Shown: positions 40,215-51,071 of the stretch, one piece after another
How the letters are laid out: each line of letters starts with the position of its first letter
How positions within the stretch are numbered: position 1 is the first letter of the stretch
Source of the DNA: Piezodorus guildinii
Lineage: Eukaryota > Arthropoda > Insecta > Hemiptera > Pentatomidae
NCBI GenBank assembly: GCA_023052935.1
Contig: CM041297.1
Location: 6,934,280 to 6,998,279, forward strand
Reading direction: 5' to 3'
Length of the DNA stretch: 64,000 nucleotides
Translations under genes and position numbers: made by a program
Notes under the pieces: model-generated
The model's input: only the letters and a program-made list of their open reading frames with translations
Told to the model about the DNA's origin: nothing
Database searches by the model: none

Positions 40215-42876
40215 CAGAGATGGGCAAAATCGCATTCGGATATACGAATACGAGTGCATTCGGGAAGATCGAGTTTTGAAAATACGAATACGAATGCAAT
40301 CGTATTTCAAAAAAGAATACGAATGCATTCGTATTTCGAAAAAATATACGAATACGAATATACTCACAGATGTAGACAGGTATACGCCCGAATTTCACAG
40401 GTATGCAAAGGATACGGTCATATTCCACTGGTGTGGGCCGTATTCCACTGGTCTAAAAACGTATACGGGCCTGTGTACAAGTCAATATGTACGCATTTGC
40501 AGGCGTGAATTCGAATGCGGTCAATAATATCTTATATTAAAAGACATAAAATTTAATATTTATGAATATTTTAAAAAATATGATTCAAATATTGTTGAAA
40601 TGACTTCTTTAAATACGAATATCTATTTATTTGCATATATCAACTCTCATACAGTTCTCTTCTCTATAATGAAATAATTTAACAAATATTTCTTAAAATT
40701 TATTAATTTGTGGAAAATGAAAAACATTAATGCAGTAATGCACTTATAAATTATATTAAAAAATAAAAGAAATATTGTCCCTTTAATATATTTTTTTTGA
40801 GCTTAAAATTTATATTGAAAGTTAAGTTCAGTAAATATTTTAACATTTCAAACCAACTATGTGAAAATAAACAATATGCATTCAAGAAATAAGTAAAGTT
40901 TCATCCAATCTCCCAACAATTTTATTTGTAGGAAAAATCAGTACATTAAAAAGTGATTAATTAATAGTGGTTAATTTGAAATAAATAGTTAATGTTGAAA
41001 AAATAACTTTATTTCGTCGGAAGTATATATTTTAGAATTAATAAAATAACATAATTATTATATACAATCATAACTAAGGTGATACTTTTTATATTATTTA
41101 ACATTTTCTGTAAACTTTGTAGCTTTGTAACAGTCTATTATGCTTTTCTTATATGCGAATTGAAAAATAATCACCTGGAAAAAGTTTATTTTTACATTTT
41201 TATTTCTCCAGTTAATTTAAGTTTCTTTAATATTCATCCATTTATTCTTAACACTAGCAACAAGAAGTGGTGAGATAATTAAAATAAACAAAATTAACAA
41301 TACATAAGGTATTTTTTTATTTCATTAGAATTAACTTAAATCTATAGATTTAAAATTGAATATGTAACAATTAATGATATACATATTAATAATTGTTTCA
41401 TAGTCATTTTTATTCGCGCTTTACTTCACTTCATTATTACCAATTATTTTTGTTATTATTATTTTTTTATACCACTTTAATGTTTTAGGATATACTACAT
41501 TCATTTTCATAGGAAATAGAAACAGGTTCATGAATTATTTTCTAAAAATGCCTCTACGTAAAAGGGGTATTATTCCTAGTTTAGTTAGTATATACCTAGT
41601 CCATTTAGATTTTTTTACACTCCGTTGTGAAAATTGTTTAGTTGGTTTTTAATTAATTTAGGGATTTCCTTCTGCTTTTGAGTCTTGCAATACTTCCTAA
41701 GAAGTTTGTCACATATTTAGCCTCTTTTAATAGGCTCAAAATCCCAGGGCAGGTATCATGGTAAAATTCCCGATGGTAAAGTTCCCGATGTCCCGTGGTT
41801 CTAAGGCGGCTTATTTTACTTCTTATCTTCAAACAAAGTTAACATTAAAAAAAGGATTATACTGAATTTCAATTAAAGCATTTATTTTATATCAAATTAC
41901 TAATAAGAATAAATTAATAATAATATAGTATATACGATAAAAACTAAAGTTTTTTGCGGTTATCCTCACTCTCTATTACAGCTTTGAATGTTACATAAGT
42001 ACTTTTATTAGTGCTTTACTTCACTTCATTATAAAGAATTAATTTTATTATTATTATAACTTTCAATGTTTTGGAATAATAGCAAACTTCTAAAACTTGG
42101 AAAATAGAAACATAATCATGAAAAGTCAATGAGTCATTCCATACCTGATTACCTAAACACTACACTGTAAATGCTTAAAATTCAACATTTTACCTATTTT
42201 TGAATGCGTGGTGTTTATTTTCACATAGTTGGTTTGAAAAGTTAAAATATTTACTGAACTTTACATTCAATATAAATTTTAAGCTAAAAGAAAATATATC
42301 AAAGGGATAATATTTCTTTTCTTTTATAATATAATTTATAATGTTATTTATAATATAACTGCATTAATGTTTTTCATTTTCCACAAATTAATAAATTTTA
42401 AGAAATATTTGTTAAATTATTTCATTATAGAGAAGAGAACTGTATGAGAGTTGATATATGTAAATAAATAGATATTCGTATTTAAAGAAGTTATTTCAAC
42501 AATATTTGAATCATATTTAAAAAAAAAATCATAAATATTAAATTTTATGTCTTTTATATAAGATATTATTGACCGCATTCGAATTCACGCCTGCAAATGC
42601 GCACATATTGACTTGTACACAGGCCGTATACGTTTTTAGACCAGTGGAATACGGCCCACACCAGTGGAATATGACCGTATCCCTTTGCATACCTGTGAAA
42701 TTCGGCGTATACCTGTCTACATCTGTGAGTATATTCGTATTCGTATATTTTTTCGAAATACGAATGCATTCGTATTCTTTTTTGAAATACGATTGCATTC
42801 GTATTCGTATTTTCAAAACTCGATCTTCCCGAATGCATTCGTATTCGTAATCCGAATGCGATTTTGCCCATCTCTG
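40215..42876. mobile_element. Non-autonomous hAT element with ~675-bp inverted repeats
   Basis: A 2,662-bp element with ends cagagatgggcaaaatcgca and (right) gcgattttgcccatctctg. An 8-bp TSD ccacacac (40207-40214 and 42877-42884) and a CAGAGATGGGC-type end fit the hAT superfamily. The two ends are inverted copies of each other over about 40215-40897 and 42202-42876, an unusually long foldback. The outer ~160 bp are packed with gaatacgaat/attcgtattc motifs in both orientations. The middle has no transposase frame but a ~125-bp direct repeat (41412-41540 and 42005-42133). ORFs in the arms are reading artefacts. Confidence 0.88.
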
Positions 42877-43021
42877 CCACACACACACACAGACCTTTTT
42901 GCGGGACTTGGTTATTTGGACTCAAGGGACCCTGAAATGTGTATTTCCGTTGAAAACTGTAATTCGAAAATTTTCACGATCGCAATACTTTCCCTTACTA
43001 TATATAGTAAGTGAAAGTAAA
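42877..43021 (+). mobile_element. Family A copy, right piece
   Basis: Resumes with the second TSD inside the (AC)n box and ends with acgatcgcaatactttccc, the perfect palindrome cttactatatatagtaag (42993-43010) and tgaaagt. Confidence 0.9.
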
Positions 43022-43616
43022 AAGTTATTATTTCAAATTATTAGTAAGTGAGGCCCATTCTATACCTACTGAACATCACGCCTCAAGGCTGATTCCAAAA
43101 GAAACTAGAGCATAATATGAAATATTTAGGTCTATCGACATCTGTCATCCGATTTTTTCTTAAAACCCTCAACACCTTTAAAAAGATCAAAAAGTGGCTA
43201 TCTTAATATGGTTGGCTGGCCGTGATTTAAGCTTAATCACCTCCTTGCACATCGTCTGCTTTGAAACATTATAAATGTCTATAAGCAGAGCAACTAATAA
43301 CTCTGGAGGATGTTCTAAACACCACCGTTTTTCAAAATATGAATACTCATTCAAAGCATATAAATATAAATACTGCTGATATTATTGCCATTGTACTCGA
43401 CTGGGGACTACTCATAATGAGGAATCGGCAGTGAGTAAGCTATCGTCAATGGGAAAACCAACATTCAGCTAATTTTATCTCTTCCAAAACCGCGTGTCCC
43501 AATCGAATTCCAACGAATACTACGGCAGTAACCAGCGAAGGTTCCTTGAACCGAAGCTATAAGTTAGGAAACAATTTAAAATTGTAAATCTATTTTTGAT
43601 CTTTAAATTACATTGG
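43022..43616. other. Unassigned segment
   Basis: Mixed composition, no motif-bearing ORF. It may include 5' parts of the following Jockey copy, but I could not read RT motifs in it. Confidence 0.3.
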
Positions 43617-44466
43617 CTTAGGCCCGATTCTCTACACGGTGTATACAGCTGATATCCCTATCCATCCAAGCACAGTCCTCTCTACTTACGCTGATGACAC
43701 CTGTATGCCATCCGTGAATAATGATCCTATTGTTGCTTCCTAAATCCTACAGAACCATGTATCCGCCATTGCAGAATGGTTTCACAATTGGAGAATCAAA
43801 ATTAATCCTAATAAATCCCACCAAATCACCTTCACTCTACGTCTTAAATCTATGACTTTCTGTCCGGTAGTTTCCTTTAATCATACCTCACTCATCACTG
43901 TAGAACAAATACGATACCTTGGACTTCATCTTGACAAACGTCTTACATGGAATCCTCATACAAGACTTAAACGACAAGAAACTGCTCGTAGATATCGACT
44001 ATTAAAACACTTACTTGACAAACGATCAAAACTCTCTCTTTACTTTAAAAAACTCATTTACACAACGATTATTAGACCTATTTGGACTGATGGCATTGAG
44101 CTATGGGGGTCCACTAAACCATCGAATTCCTCCCGCATCCAATCCTTGCAATCCAAAATCCTTCGTCAAATCCTAGACGCTCCATACTTTGTTACCAACA
44201 AACTCATCCATAGAGACCTGAATATCCCACTAGTTGCAGAAATTGCCCGAAAAAGATACACCTCCTTTCATTCCAAATCACCTGCCCATTCAAAACCGCT
44301 TGTCCGTATCCTCTCATCGACTTATATTCCCAATAATCCTCCGAGACGTCTGAAAAACGGTGGCCTCGAGACCTGCTGAACAAATAAACATTGAAGTACT
44401 ACCACTGGGTGGATTCTTTACTTATTGTACTATGTAAATTTTACAGTTGTAAATTCCTATAAAAAA
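43617..44466 (+). mobile_element. Jockey-type LINE (family D), plus copy
   Basis: Starts at LGPILYTVYTADIP (43617-43660), has the palm box YADDTCMPSV (43690) and ends at PPRRLKN near 44358, followed by a 3' UTR with acagttgtaaattcc. A stop at ~43741 and a late frameshift break the frame. Confidence 0.87.
43852..44379 (+). pseudogene. Jockey RT C-terminal region, 175 codons
   Basis: VVSFNHTSLITVEQIRYLGL, DKRLTWNPHTRLKRQETARR, then PIWTDGIELWGSTKPSNSSR, APYFVTNKLIHRDLNIPLVA and NNPPRRLKN. A shift in the last codons replaces the usual RRWPRDLL end. It is somewhat diverged from the other D copies, e.g. TDG in place of TYG. Confidence 0.8.
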
Positions 44467-44536
44467 ATTCCTCCTACCCCTGAGTCATGATTGTCATGCA
44501 ATCGAAAGAGAAATGACTAAACAACAACCCAAACCC

Positions 44537-44540
<4 letters not shown>

Positions 44541-44567
<27 letters not shown>
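44541..44567. repeat. Poly-A run
   Basis: About 28 A, between two Jockey fragments. It probably marks an old retrotransposon tail. Confidence 0.8.
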
Positions 44568-44571
<4 letters not shown>

Positions 44572-45060
44572 CATTGATCTATCTTCTCTACATACACTGA
44601 TGACAAGTGTGTGTAATATATAAATGACTATGTTATTGCTGTGTCCTAAACAGACAATATACTGATCCATATTCCAGCGAATAAAGAATGGTGTATAATG
44701 CTAGAAAATTAGAATGAATGCTAAGAAATCCAACAGATCACCTTCTCCCTCTATCGTAAAACCCTCCACTTTCTTGCCTACCAGTATTTTTTAGCAGTGC
44801 TCCTCTTATCCCAATTGATCAGATCCGTTACTCTTGATTCTGTCTTGATAAACCTCTGACTTGGAATCCTTATCCTACACTGAAACGACAATCATGGAAA
44901 TCCGGTCTCTAGTCATAACTATAGTAAATTCCAACAAATTCCAGCAGATAACCTTTACTCTTAGCCTCAAACCGATGACTTCCTGCTTCACAGTATCCTT
45001 TATTAATATCCCACTTATTCCTTTAGAACAAATCCGATCCTTAGGACACTTTACAGACAA
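44568..45060 (+). mobile_element. Two short Jockey (family D) relics in tandem
   Basis: 44568-44890 covers the region from the YADD box (acactgatgacaagtgtgtg) to tacactgaaacgacaa. Then 44890-45060 starts again upstream of that (attccaacaaattccagcag) and runs to acaaatccgatccttagg. The frames are destroyed. Confidence 0.6.
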
Positions 45061-45515
45061 AAATAAATCCAAATTAAAAAAATGTCCACGTTTACTACGA
45101 CAATGTAGAGAACGAAGCTGGCAAACTATCTGTGTACACTCTCAAGGCCACTAGTGAAGGAGAAACTAGCCGTAATAACAGAAACTCAAAAACTTTACAT
45201 ATTTTAAAGACTGCGTAAATGTTTTCAAAAACTCGTTAAAAACATGTTTTTCAGTGTCACTTTGGTAAATGTAAATTATTCAGGTCGCAGTTCTGTAAAA
45301 GACTCGTTTAACCCTGACAAAGAAGAAAATCAAAATGAGCGTGAACAATGACTCAAATAACGAACGGAATAGAGATGAGCAGTGATGAGTCCAAGTATTT
45401 TTTGGTTCTGGTTTTACTCTGACTCAACTGTACAAGATTTTAACTTAAGAGAGCTTATAGATAAATAAATATAGGTTTTCTGAACAGGATTTGGTAAATG
45501 GAAATCCCTAGATTT
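45061..45515. other. No recognisable feature
   Basis: AT-rich, no repeat partner and no ORF with motifs. Confidence 0.3.
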
Positions 45516-45516
45516 A

Positions 45517-45989
45517 ATTTTTTTTTTTTAATTTATTTATTGGAATTTACAACTGTATAATGAAATACAGCAAGTAAATTTGAGACAAATATATAAAGGC
45601 ATGAAACACGTGTAGAGAAGGTTCCCTCGGAGGATTGTCAGGAATTGAAGAGGAAGAAAGGATTGAAACAAGAGGATTAGGGTGGGAATAGAGTTTGTCA
45701 TGAAATGAATGGTATCCAGATCGGGCCAAATCAGTAACATACGGAACATTAAGATCTTCATGCATGAGTTTATTCGTGACAAAGTAAGGAAAGGAGCGTT
45801 AAGGATTTTGCGAAGGATTTTGGATTGTAAGGATTGGATACGGGAAGAGTTTGATGGTTTAGTAGAGCCCCAAAGCTCAACTCCGTAAGTCCAGATAGGC
45901 CTTATGATTGTTATGTAAATTAGTCTTTCGTAGTAAAGAGAAAGGTTAGAGCGACTGTCAAGTAAATGTTGAAGTAACCGAAATCGGCG
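45517..45989 (-). mobile_element. Jockey-type LINE (family D) fragment
   Basis: Tail as a T run (45517-45533), 3' UTR with ttggaatttacaactgtata, then a partly deleted C terminus (DNPPREPS instead of PRRLKRRW) and thumb coding up to about 45989. There it meets the T run of the next copy. Confidence 0.8.
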
Positions 45990-46834
45990 CTTTTTTTTTT
46001 TTTTTTTTAATTTTTTTATTGGAATTTACAACTGTATAATGGAATACAACAAGCAAATTTGAGTTAAATATAAAAAGGCATGAAACACATGTAGAGAAGC
46101 TTCCCAATAGAAGCACTATAAAAATATTCTAAACTAGAAGGTCTCGGGGCCATCTTATTTTCAGACGCCTCGGAGGATTTTCAGGAATTGAAGAGGAAGA
46201 AAGGATTGAAACAAGATTATTAGGGTGGGAATAGAGTTTGTCATGAAAGGAATGATATCCAGATCGGTCCAAATCAGCAACATACGGAACATTAAGGTCT
46301 TCATGGATGAGTTTATTCGTGACAAAGTAAGGAGCATTGAGGATTTTACGATGAATTTTGGATTGTAGGGATTGGATACGGGAAGAATTCAATGGTTTAG
46401 TAGAGCCACAAAGCTCTACTTCGTAAGTCTTATGATAGTCATGTAGATGAGTTTTTTATAGTTAAGTGGAAGATTAGAACGTTTGTCTAGTAAGAGTTGA
46501 AGTAGTCTAAAACGTCGTGCAGTTTCTTGTCGTTGCAGTCTTGTATGAGGGTTCCATTTAAGGCGTTTGTCAAGGTGCAGTCCTAGATATCGGATCTGTT
46601 CAACCGGAACAAGAGGAGTATTATTGAAGGAGACAATAGGGCAGGATGTCATAGGTTTACGACGAAGGGTAAAGGCAATTCGGTTGGATTTTTTGGCATT
46701 TATTTTAATTCTCCAGTTCTGACACCATACCTCAAGATCCCTGAGATGGGGTTGAAGAGTTTGAGATGCAATAGTTAGTTCAGTATTAACTGATAACACA
46801 CAAGTGTCATCAGCATAAGTAGAAAGGAATGTGC
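45990..46834 (-). mobile_element. Jockey-type LINE (family D), 845-bp copy
   Basis: The T run (45991-46016) is the tail. The coding strand goes from STYADDTCVLSVNTELT (near 46810) to PPRRLKIRWPRDLLV with the stop at 46129. It is adjacent to the previous copy in the same orientation, with its tail at that copy's 5' truncation point. Confidence 0.88.
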
Positions 46835-46850
46835 ACTTGAAAAGGTACAA
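46129..46850 (-). pseudogene. Jockey RT palm and thumb, frameshifted
   Basis: 46850-46416 is open for 144 codons: YADDTCVLSV, WRIKINAKKSNRIAFTLRRK, VPVEQIRYLGLHLDKRLKWN, LNYKKLIYMTIIRLTK. A deletion of the PIWTYGVELWG coding region disrupts the frame, then 46392-46129 continues with SRIQSLQSKIHRKIL and ENPPRRLKIRWPRDLL. Confidence 0.83.
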
Positions 46851-47105
46851 CTGGTGGCAAACGAGAGAAATAAATGCGATTTCGTTGCATTGACGTCATT
46901 CAAACCATTCAGTTACCACCTAGTTGCGCCTGAAGAACTTTTACTTCAATAAGAAGAGAGTGAGAAATTCCCAATTGGATAGACTACCTCAACTTTGCTG
47001 TGTTGCAATCAATACACAGCGTACTGATCAATCTTGAAGACAATCTTATATATTATTTGTGTTAAAATTCGGTCTTGGAAAATTAAAAAAAAATCCAGGC
47101 CTGCC
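46835..47105. other. No recognisable feature
   Basis: Mixed sequence without a readable ORF or a second copy. Confidence 0.3.
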
Positions 47106-47366
47106 TTAATATATATGGTGGTGCAAGATACCCAGCAAGTTCAGGATTATGTTCTCCACCATGTTTTGGAGCTGATTCTTTTTCAGTCCATATTTCTCCA
47201 AAAATGCTTTCGTAGTTACTGCATCCGAACCAGGGGATGCAATTTTACACTTCAACAGTAAAATTCTTTCGCCATGAATGTTATTTAAAACATTTAATAT
47301 TGATTTAAAGTAAGAAGGAAGATAAAAATTGGGTGCAGTGCACCATTCTCCGAAATTGGTCGGTAT
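47106..47366 (-). pseudogene. Unrecognised coding remnant, part 2
   Basis: 87 codons open on the minus strand without a Met start. The sequence is protein-like and not low complexity: NFGEWCTAPNFYLPSYFKSI, then LNNIHGERILLLKCKIASPG, SDAVTTKAFLEKYGLKKNQL and ENIILNLLGI. I do not recognise the family. Related-looking coding bits upstream on the same strand (47700-47630, NNKALLTLDQYCKNKYLEEP; 47890-47787) suggest one decayed gene. It is not repeated elsewhere in the window. Confidence 0.4.
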
Positions 47367-47786
47367 TTATCTATTGACTTGAGATATCCGTCGATATTCT
47401 TCCCTTCATAACTAATCGAAGACCGATTTGAAGTGGAATGTGATTAAACAAAAGTGTACACAGTACGTAGCTTCCTTAAAACCAATAATCGCTCAACAAT
47501 TCTCGGAGAAGGAAGACAAACTATGCCGTTCCGTTTAAAAGCCAAGAGGAGATGGCAGTGACCGTGGAGTGATCTAACTTCTATTTCGGTTCTGGCTCCA
47601 AGGACACAGCCTACCGAGTTCAACGCTCATCTTAACTTCCCTCGCTTTTTAAATATTAAAGTCTCATCTGGCTCCTCCAAATATTTGTTCTTGCAATATT
47701 GATCAAGGGTTAGCAGAGCTTTATTATTACTAGGAGACAATTACTCCACCGTACCTCACCTTGTTTAGTTACCTTACGAGCAATAT

Positions 47787-47890
47787 CTTTGTCTTCGAAT
47801 TGAAAATAATCTTGGTTTGTTTTTCTTCTCTAACTTCGTAGACAGCAGCGTGTACCTCACGCATTTTCAAAGGATCTTCTCCGTTAAAAA
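47787..47890 (-). pseudogene. Unrecognised coding remnant, part 1
   Basis: The minus strand reads NGEDPLKMREVHAAVYEVRE and EKQTKIIFNSKTKILLVR, then stops. It lies exactly at the edge of a family A insertion. Beyond that insertion (49450-49320, minus) short open stretches such as CENFIIRGRIFNPRIRSVLE may be the upstream continuation. Function is unknown. Confidence 0.38.
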
Positions 47891-48495
47891 TCTGGTGCGG
47901 ACAACACACGACTTTCACTCACCTCCGTTTTTGAAATCGATTGAAGAATTCCCAAATCCAGTTAGAGATGAAAATGAATAAAACCAATAAAGAACTAATT
48001 AAATTGAAATTATATAGAAACGTGTGTTTTATTAAAAAATCTATTATATTATTATCTAAAATAATCAGTTAGTTTTATTGGTTTATCATCACTCTTCATT
48101 AAGTTTCACAAGCTTGTGTATATGAAAATATTTTTCTAATATCTTTAGCTTTCTAACGGTATATTATACATATATATTGCTGTTATTATGCCCAAAAACA
48201 AAAAATTGCAATTTATAATATTTTTTCAGTTTTCTCCTGCAGTTGTTTATCAAATTCGTTCAACTTGCATATTTAGCTGTTAATCATCTATGCTAACAAG
48301 ATGAAATAGTTATTTTTATAGAATCTACAGAATTAAAGGTACTTGAGAAGAAAAAAATATAAAATATCTTCATTAAAGCCCTGTCAGGCTACTTCAATTA
48401 GAATAAAACCTACTCGATATTGAAGCCCGTTAAATTTCACATTTACATAACGATTTTGATCCAAATCGTTAAAGCTGTTTTTGAGATAATCGTAA
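47891..48495 (+). mobile_element. Family A copy, left piece (with nested RTE)
   Basis: Left terminus aaaaatctggtgcggacaac to cgttaaagctgtttttgaga. Interrupted at 48496 by family B; resumes at 49074. Almost the same sequence, with 20 bp of the same upstream flank, recurs at 58214-58849. Confidence 0.88.
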
Positions 48496-49073
48496 TAATA
48501 ATAATAATAATAAACTCAGCGAACCCGAAGGTTCGATGCCGATACCACCAAATTCTGCCTACACAGACTCGTCCAATGTTCACCAATCAAGCCCAAGCTC
48601 CCGAGATCAGCCTTAACGCAATCCTCCCATCTACGCTTCGGCCTACCTTTCGGACGCCTACTAATCGGATCAGCAAATACCAACTTTCTCGGAATCCGCT
48701 CCTCATCGAGCCCAACGACTTTACTCGCCCATTTGAGTCTCCGCGATGCAATCAGCTCAATTATATTCACAGGATACAAGTTCCGCAATTCCTCGTTGTG
48801 CAACCTTCTAAACTCCCCAGTGGCCTCATCTCTCTTCGGACCAAATATTTTACGCAATACCTTATTTTCGAAGACCTTAAGCCGTTGTTCATCCTTCAAA
48901 GTAAGCGGCCACGTTTCACATCCGTAAAGAACCGTTGGAAGAATAATAGTTTTATAAATTCTAATCTTTAAGTTTTTAGATAGAAGCCGCGAACTAAGTA
49001 ACTTAGCAACTGAATAATAACACGCATTTCCCACCTTTAATCGGGACTTTATTTCTTCCTGGATTTCATTTCA
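48496..49073 (-). mobile_element. RTE-type LINE (family B) nested in family A
   Basis: A 578-bp 3' copy with a perfect 14-bp TSD tgagataatcgtaa (48482-48495 and 49074-49087). The T/A-rich trinucleotide tail is at 48496-48510. Coding strand 49034-48516 is open (172 codons). Confidence 0.9.
48516..49034 (-). pseudogene. RTE ORF2 C-terminal part, open but truncated
   Basis: GNACYYSVAKLLSSRLLSKN, YGCETWPLTLKDEQRLKVFE, NKVLRKIFGPKRDEATGEFR, NIIELIASRRLKWASKVVG and GRPKRRWEDCVKADLGSLGL, ending VSASNLRVR. This is the segment after the RT palm. Truncation of the catalytic core means it has no RT function. Confidence 0.83.
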
Positions 49074-49317
49074 TGAGATAATCGTAAAAAGATGCAAAAT
49101 GAATTGTGGGTGTAACAGGTTTATACGTTCCTAAAATATGAAGTTTTAGTTTTATGAAACTATTCTTTTTCGAGCTAAACTTAGATACTCACTCAAACCT
49201 TTTTGTGGGGTTTAGTCATTATTTGGACTTGAAACCTGTATTTTCAGTTTAAACTGTAATTCGAAAATTTTCGCGGTGGCAATACTTTCCCTCATTATAT
49301 AGGTATGTGAAAGTAAA
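49074..49317 (+). mobile_element. Family A copy, right piece
   Basis: Starts with the second TSD. Diverged right half, ending at attatataggtatgtgaaagt. The (AC)n box is reduced to actcactc. Confidence 0.8.
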
Positions 49318-49933
49318 AAAGATCCATTCTAAAACTGATCTTATTCTTGGATTGAATATTCTTCCTCTTATAATGAAATTTTCACAAGAATTTTTTTGAA
49401 AAGGAAACTTTTCAATTCCAGAACTGCAAACTATAGGATTTTGTTAAGAATTAAGGCCAGAAATTTCTTTGTTTAAATAGTTAATTTCTGCATTATAACT
49501 ATTTTTATCTAAAATGATATTATTTAATTGACCTCACACAGTCCTAGACTTTTAGTAATCTAGCAACTATAGAATAAACCTCACTATACGGTTTTTTTAA
49601 AGTTAAAAAAAAAACTGGACTTAAAACAAAACAGGATTTCTAAAGAAACGTCGCATATAGTTAGCGTTATTAGATTGCTTAGAGAAAAAATGAGATGATT
49701 CAGAGAAGTTTGAAAAGGTTTATTTTGAGTCGAGTAGAAGGGTTGGATCCTTCAGTGGATTCTAACGACTTTAGCAATAATGTCATCTCCAGGGGTAAAG
49801 TCGAGTTGGGCAACAGGATTATCCTCAGGTACCTTTCCGAGCTTCACAGTTCTTAACTAAAGTATAAACAAATAATTTTAAGGAATATATGCATATATTT
49901 AAAATATATTTTTATTGATATAACTGTATATAA
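49318..49933. other. AT-rich stretch with possible coding remnant
   Basis: On the minus strand, 49450-49320 has a ~35-codon protein-like open reading (SCENFIIRGRIFNPRIRSVL) that may belong to the remnant at 47787-47890. The rest, to 49933, shows no feature. Confidence 0.3.
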
Positions 49934-50052
49934 AAATCTGTAAGTGTGACGGTCAAAGCGAACAGACATACGACCATCTTTTATTTGATTGCAGTAAACT
50001 GGACAAACATAGACACTAACTGATTTTAACAGTCCTACTTTACGGTTACAAT
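49934..50052 (+). pseudogene. LINE ORF2 C terminus (family J), first piece
   Basis: KICKCDGQSEQTYDHLLFDC followed by SKLDKHRH and a stop. The C-x-C-x(n)-H-x(4)-C arrangement is the zinc knuckle near the end of RNase H-bearing LINE ORF2 proteins. It is split by the hAT MITE at 50053 and continues at 50391. Confidence 0.72.
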
Positions 50053-50390
50053 TAGGGGTGGGCATAATCGAATGATCGTCATAATCAAATGATCGGAATT
50101 CGATGATTTAAATAATCGAATGATTCCATAATCGAATGATAGAATGATTAATATCCATTCTGAAAGACAATATGGCACAATTGCTCTCTCCATGATTGCT
50201 GGGAGGATTGAGCCTAGGTGCAAATATACATAAAATTTATGTGATGAGCAAAGTCCCAACCCCTTATAATCTCTCGATCATCGTTCAAAAATTCACTTCG
50301 AATGATCATTCGTTTCTCCAAACCGATTTATTGGAATGATTGAAATAATCGAATGATCAGATAATCGTCATTCGATTATGCCCATCCCTA
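50053..50390. mobile_element. hAT MITE, 338 bp
   Basis: Ends taggggtgggcataatcgaa and (right) ttcgattatgcccatcccta, with a perfect 8-bp TSD gttacaat (50045-50052 and 50391-50398), as for hAT. The subterminal parts repeat aatcgaatgat-like motifs many times. No coding capacity. Different in sequence from the element at 40215. Confidence 0.9.
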
Positions 50391-50815
50391 GTTACAATGG
50401 CCGCCTTCCAAATGTGACCTTTCTACAAAAATACTTTTCAAAATTTGATGAATTTGTGACCGGTTGGACTATGCAGAATTAGACAAATAGGAACATGCAT
50501 GTAGATACTGTACATAGCTAGCTGAGTTTTATGATTTAAATTGTAAATAATGCATTATTTATTTTTACTTTTGCTCTTCTAGAAACTATATATGTTATTC
50601 TTTTATTTTTTTTTATGTATTTATTTTATTTTTTTCAATGTCATATTTTCCTTTTTCTTTCTTTTTTCTCTTATTTTAATAACTTATCTTTCTTTACATT
50701 TTGTGTGCATAAAATATGTTATGTAACGTAATTTATATTACGTAATAAAAATACGCTCTGTATCGCAAGATGGTACGCGTAGAAATAAATTAGAGGGTTA
50801 CTGTAATGAGGAAAA
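50391..50815 (+). mobile_element. LINE family J, C-terminal end and 3' UTR
   Basis: Continues WPPSKCDLSTKILFKI, then decayed ORF end and AT-rich 3' UTR. The 3' box cgcaagatggtacgcgtaga, then agggttactgtaatgaggaa, matches the minus-strand copy at 59470-59550. Confidence 0.68.
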
Positions 50816-50864
50816 CTGTAACTGTATATAAAATATAAGTAAAAGGTCTAAAATTACAAATATA

Positions 50865-51071
50865 GGTATGAAACAGTCTTGTGAAGACACTGTAATGTTT
50901 ATCGTATGGGCAGTTCTCGAAGCCACAGTCTTTTAAGGCGCCTTGGATGATTATCAGGAATGGACATGAGAGTTTACTGACAAATGGGTTTGCGTGGGCT
51001 GGTATTTTACTATTGAAATAGGTGTATCGTTTGAGCTAAGTCTGTAACCAGTTATTTAGTTCTCTATGGAT
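50865..51071 (-). mobile_element. Jockey-type LINE relic (family D)
   Basis: Decayed 3' region: cagttctcgaagccacagtc then ggcgccttggatgattatca corresponds to the PPRRLKR coding strand, continuing into the tandemly repeated segment. Confidence 0.6.

Noticed and set aside
40155..40527. Several overlapping 70-84-codon ORFs on both strands (and their mirror at 42538-43014)
   Set aside because: They lie in the hAT inverted repeats and consist of translations of the gaatacgaat motif array; the same ORFs appear mirrored in the other arm.
44875..45154. Short ORFs on both strands at 44861-45154
   Set aside because: Frames over decayed Jockey sequence; they do not follow the D reading frame for more than a few codons.
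45380..45400. A hAT-like end (tagagatgagcag) at 45371
   Set aside because: No matching inverted end or 8-bp duplication was found nearby.
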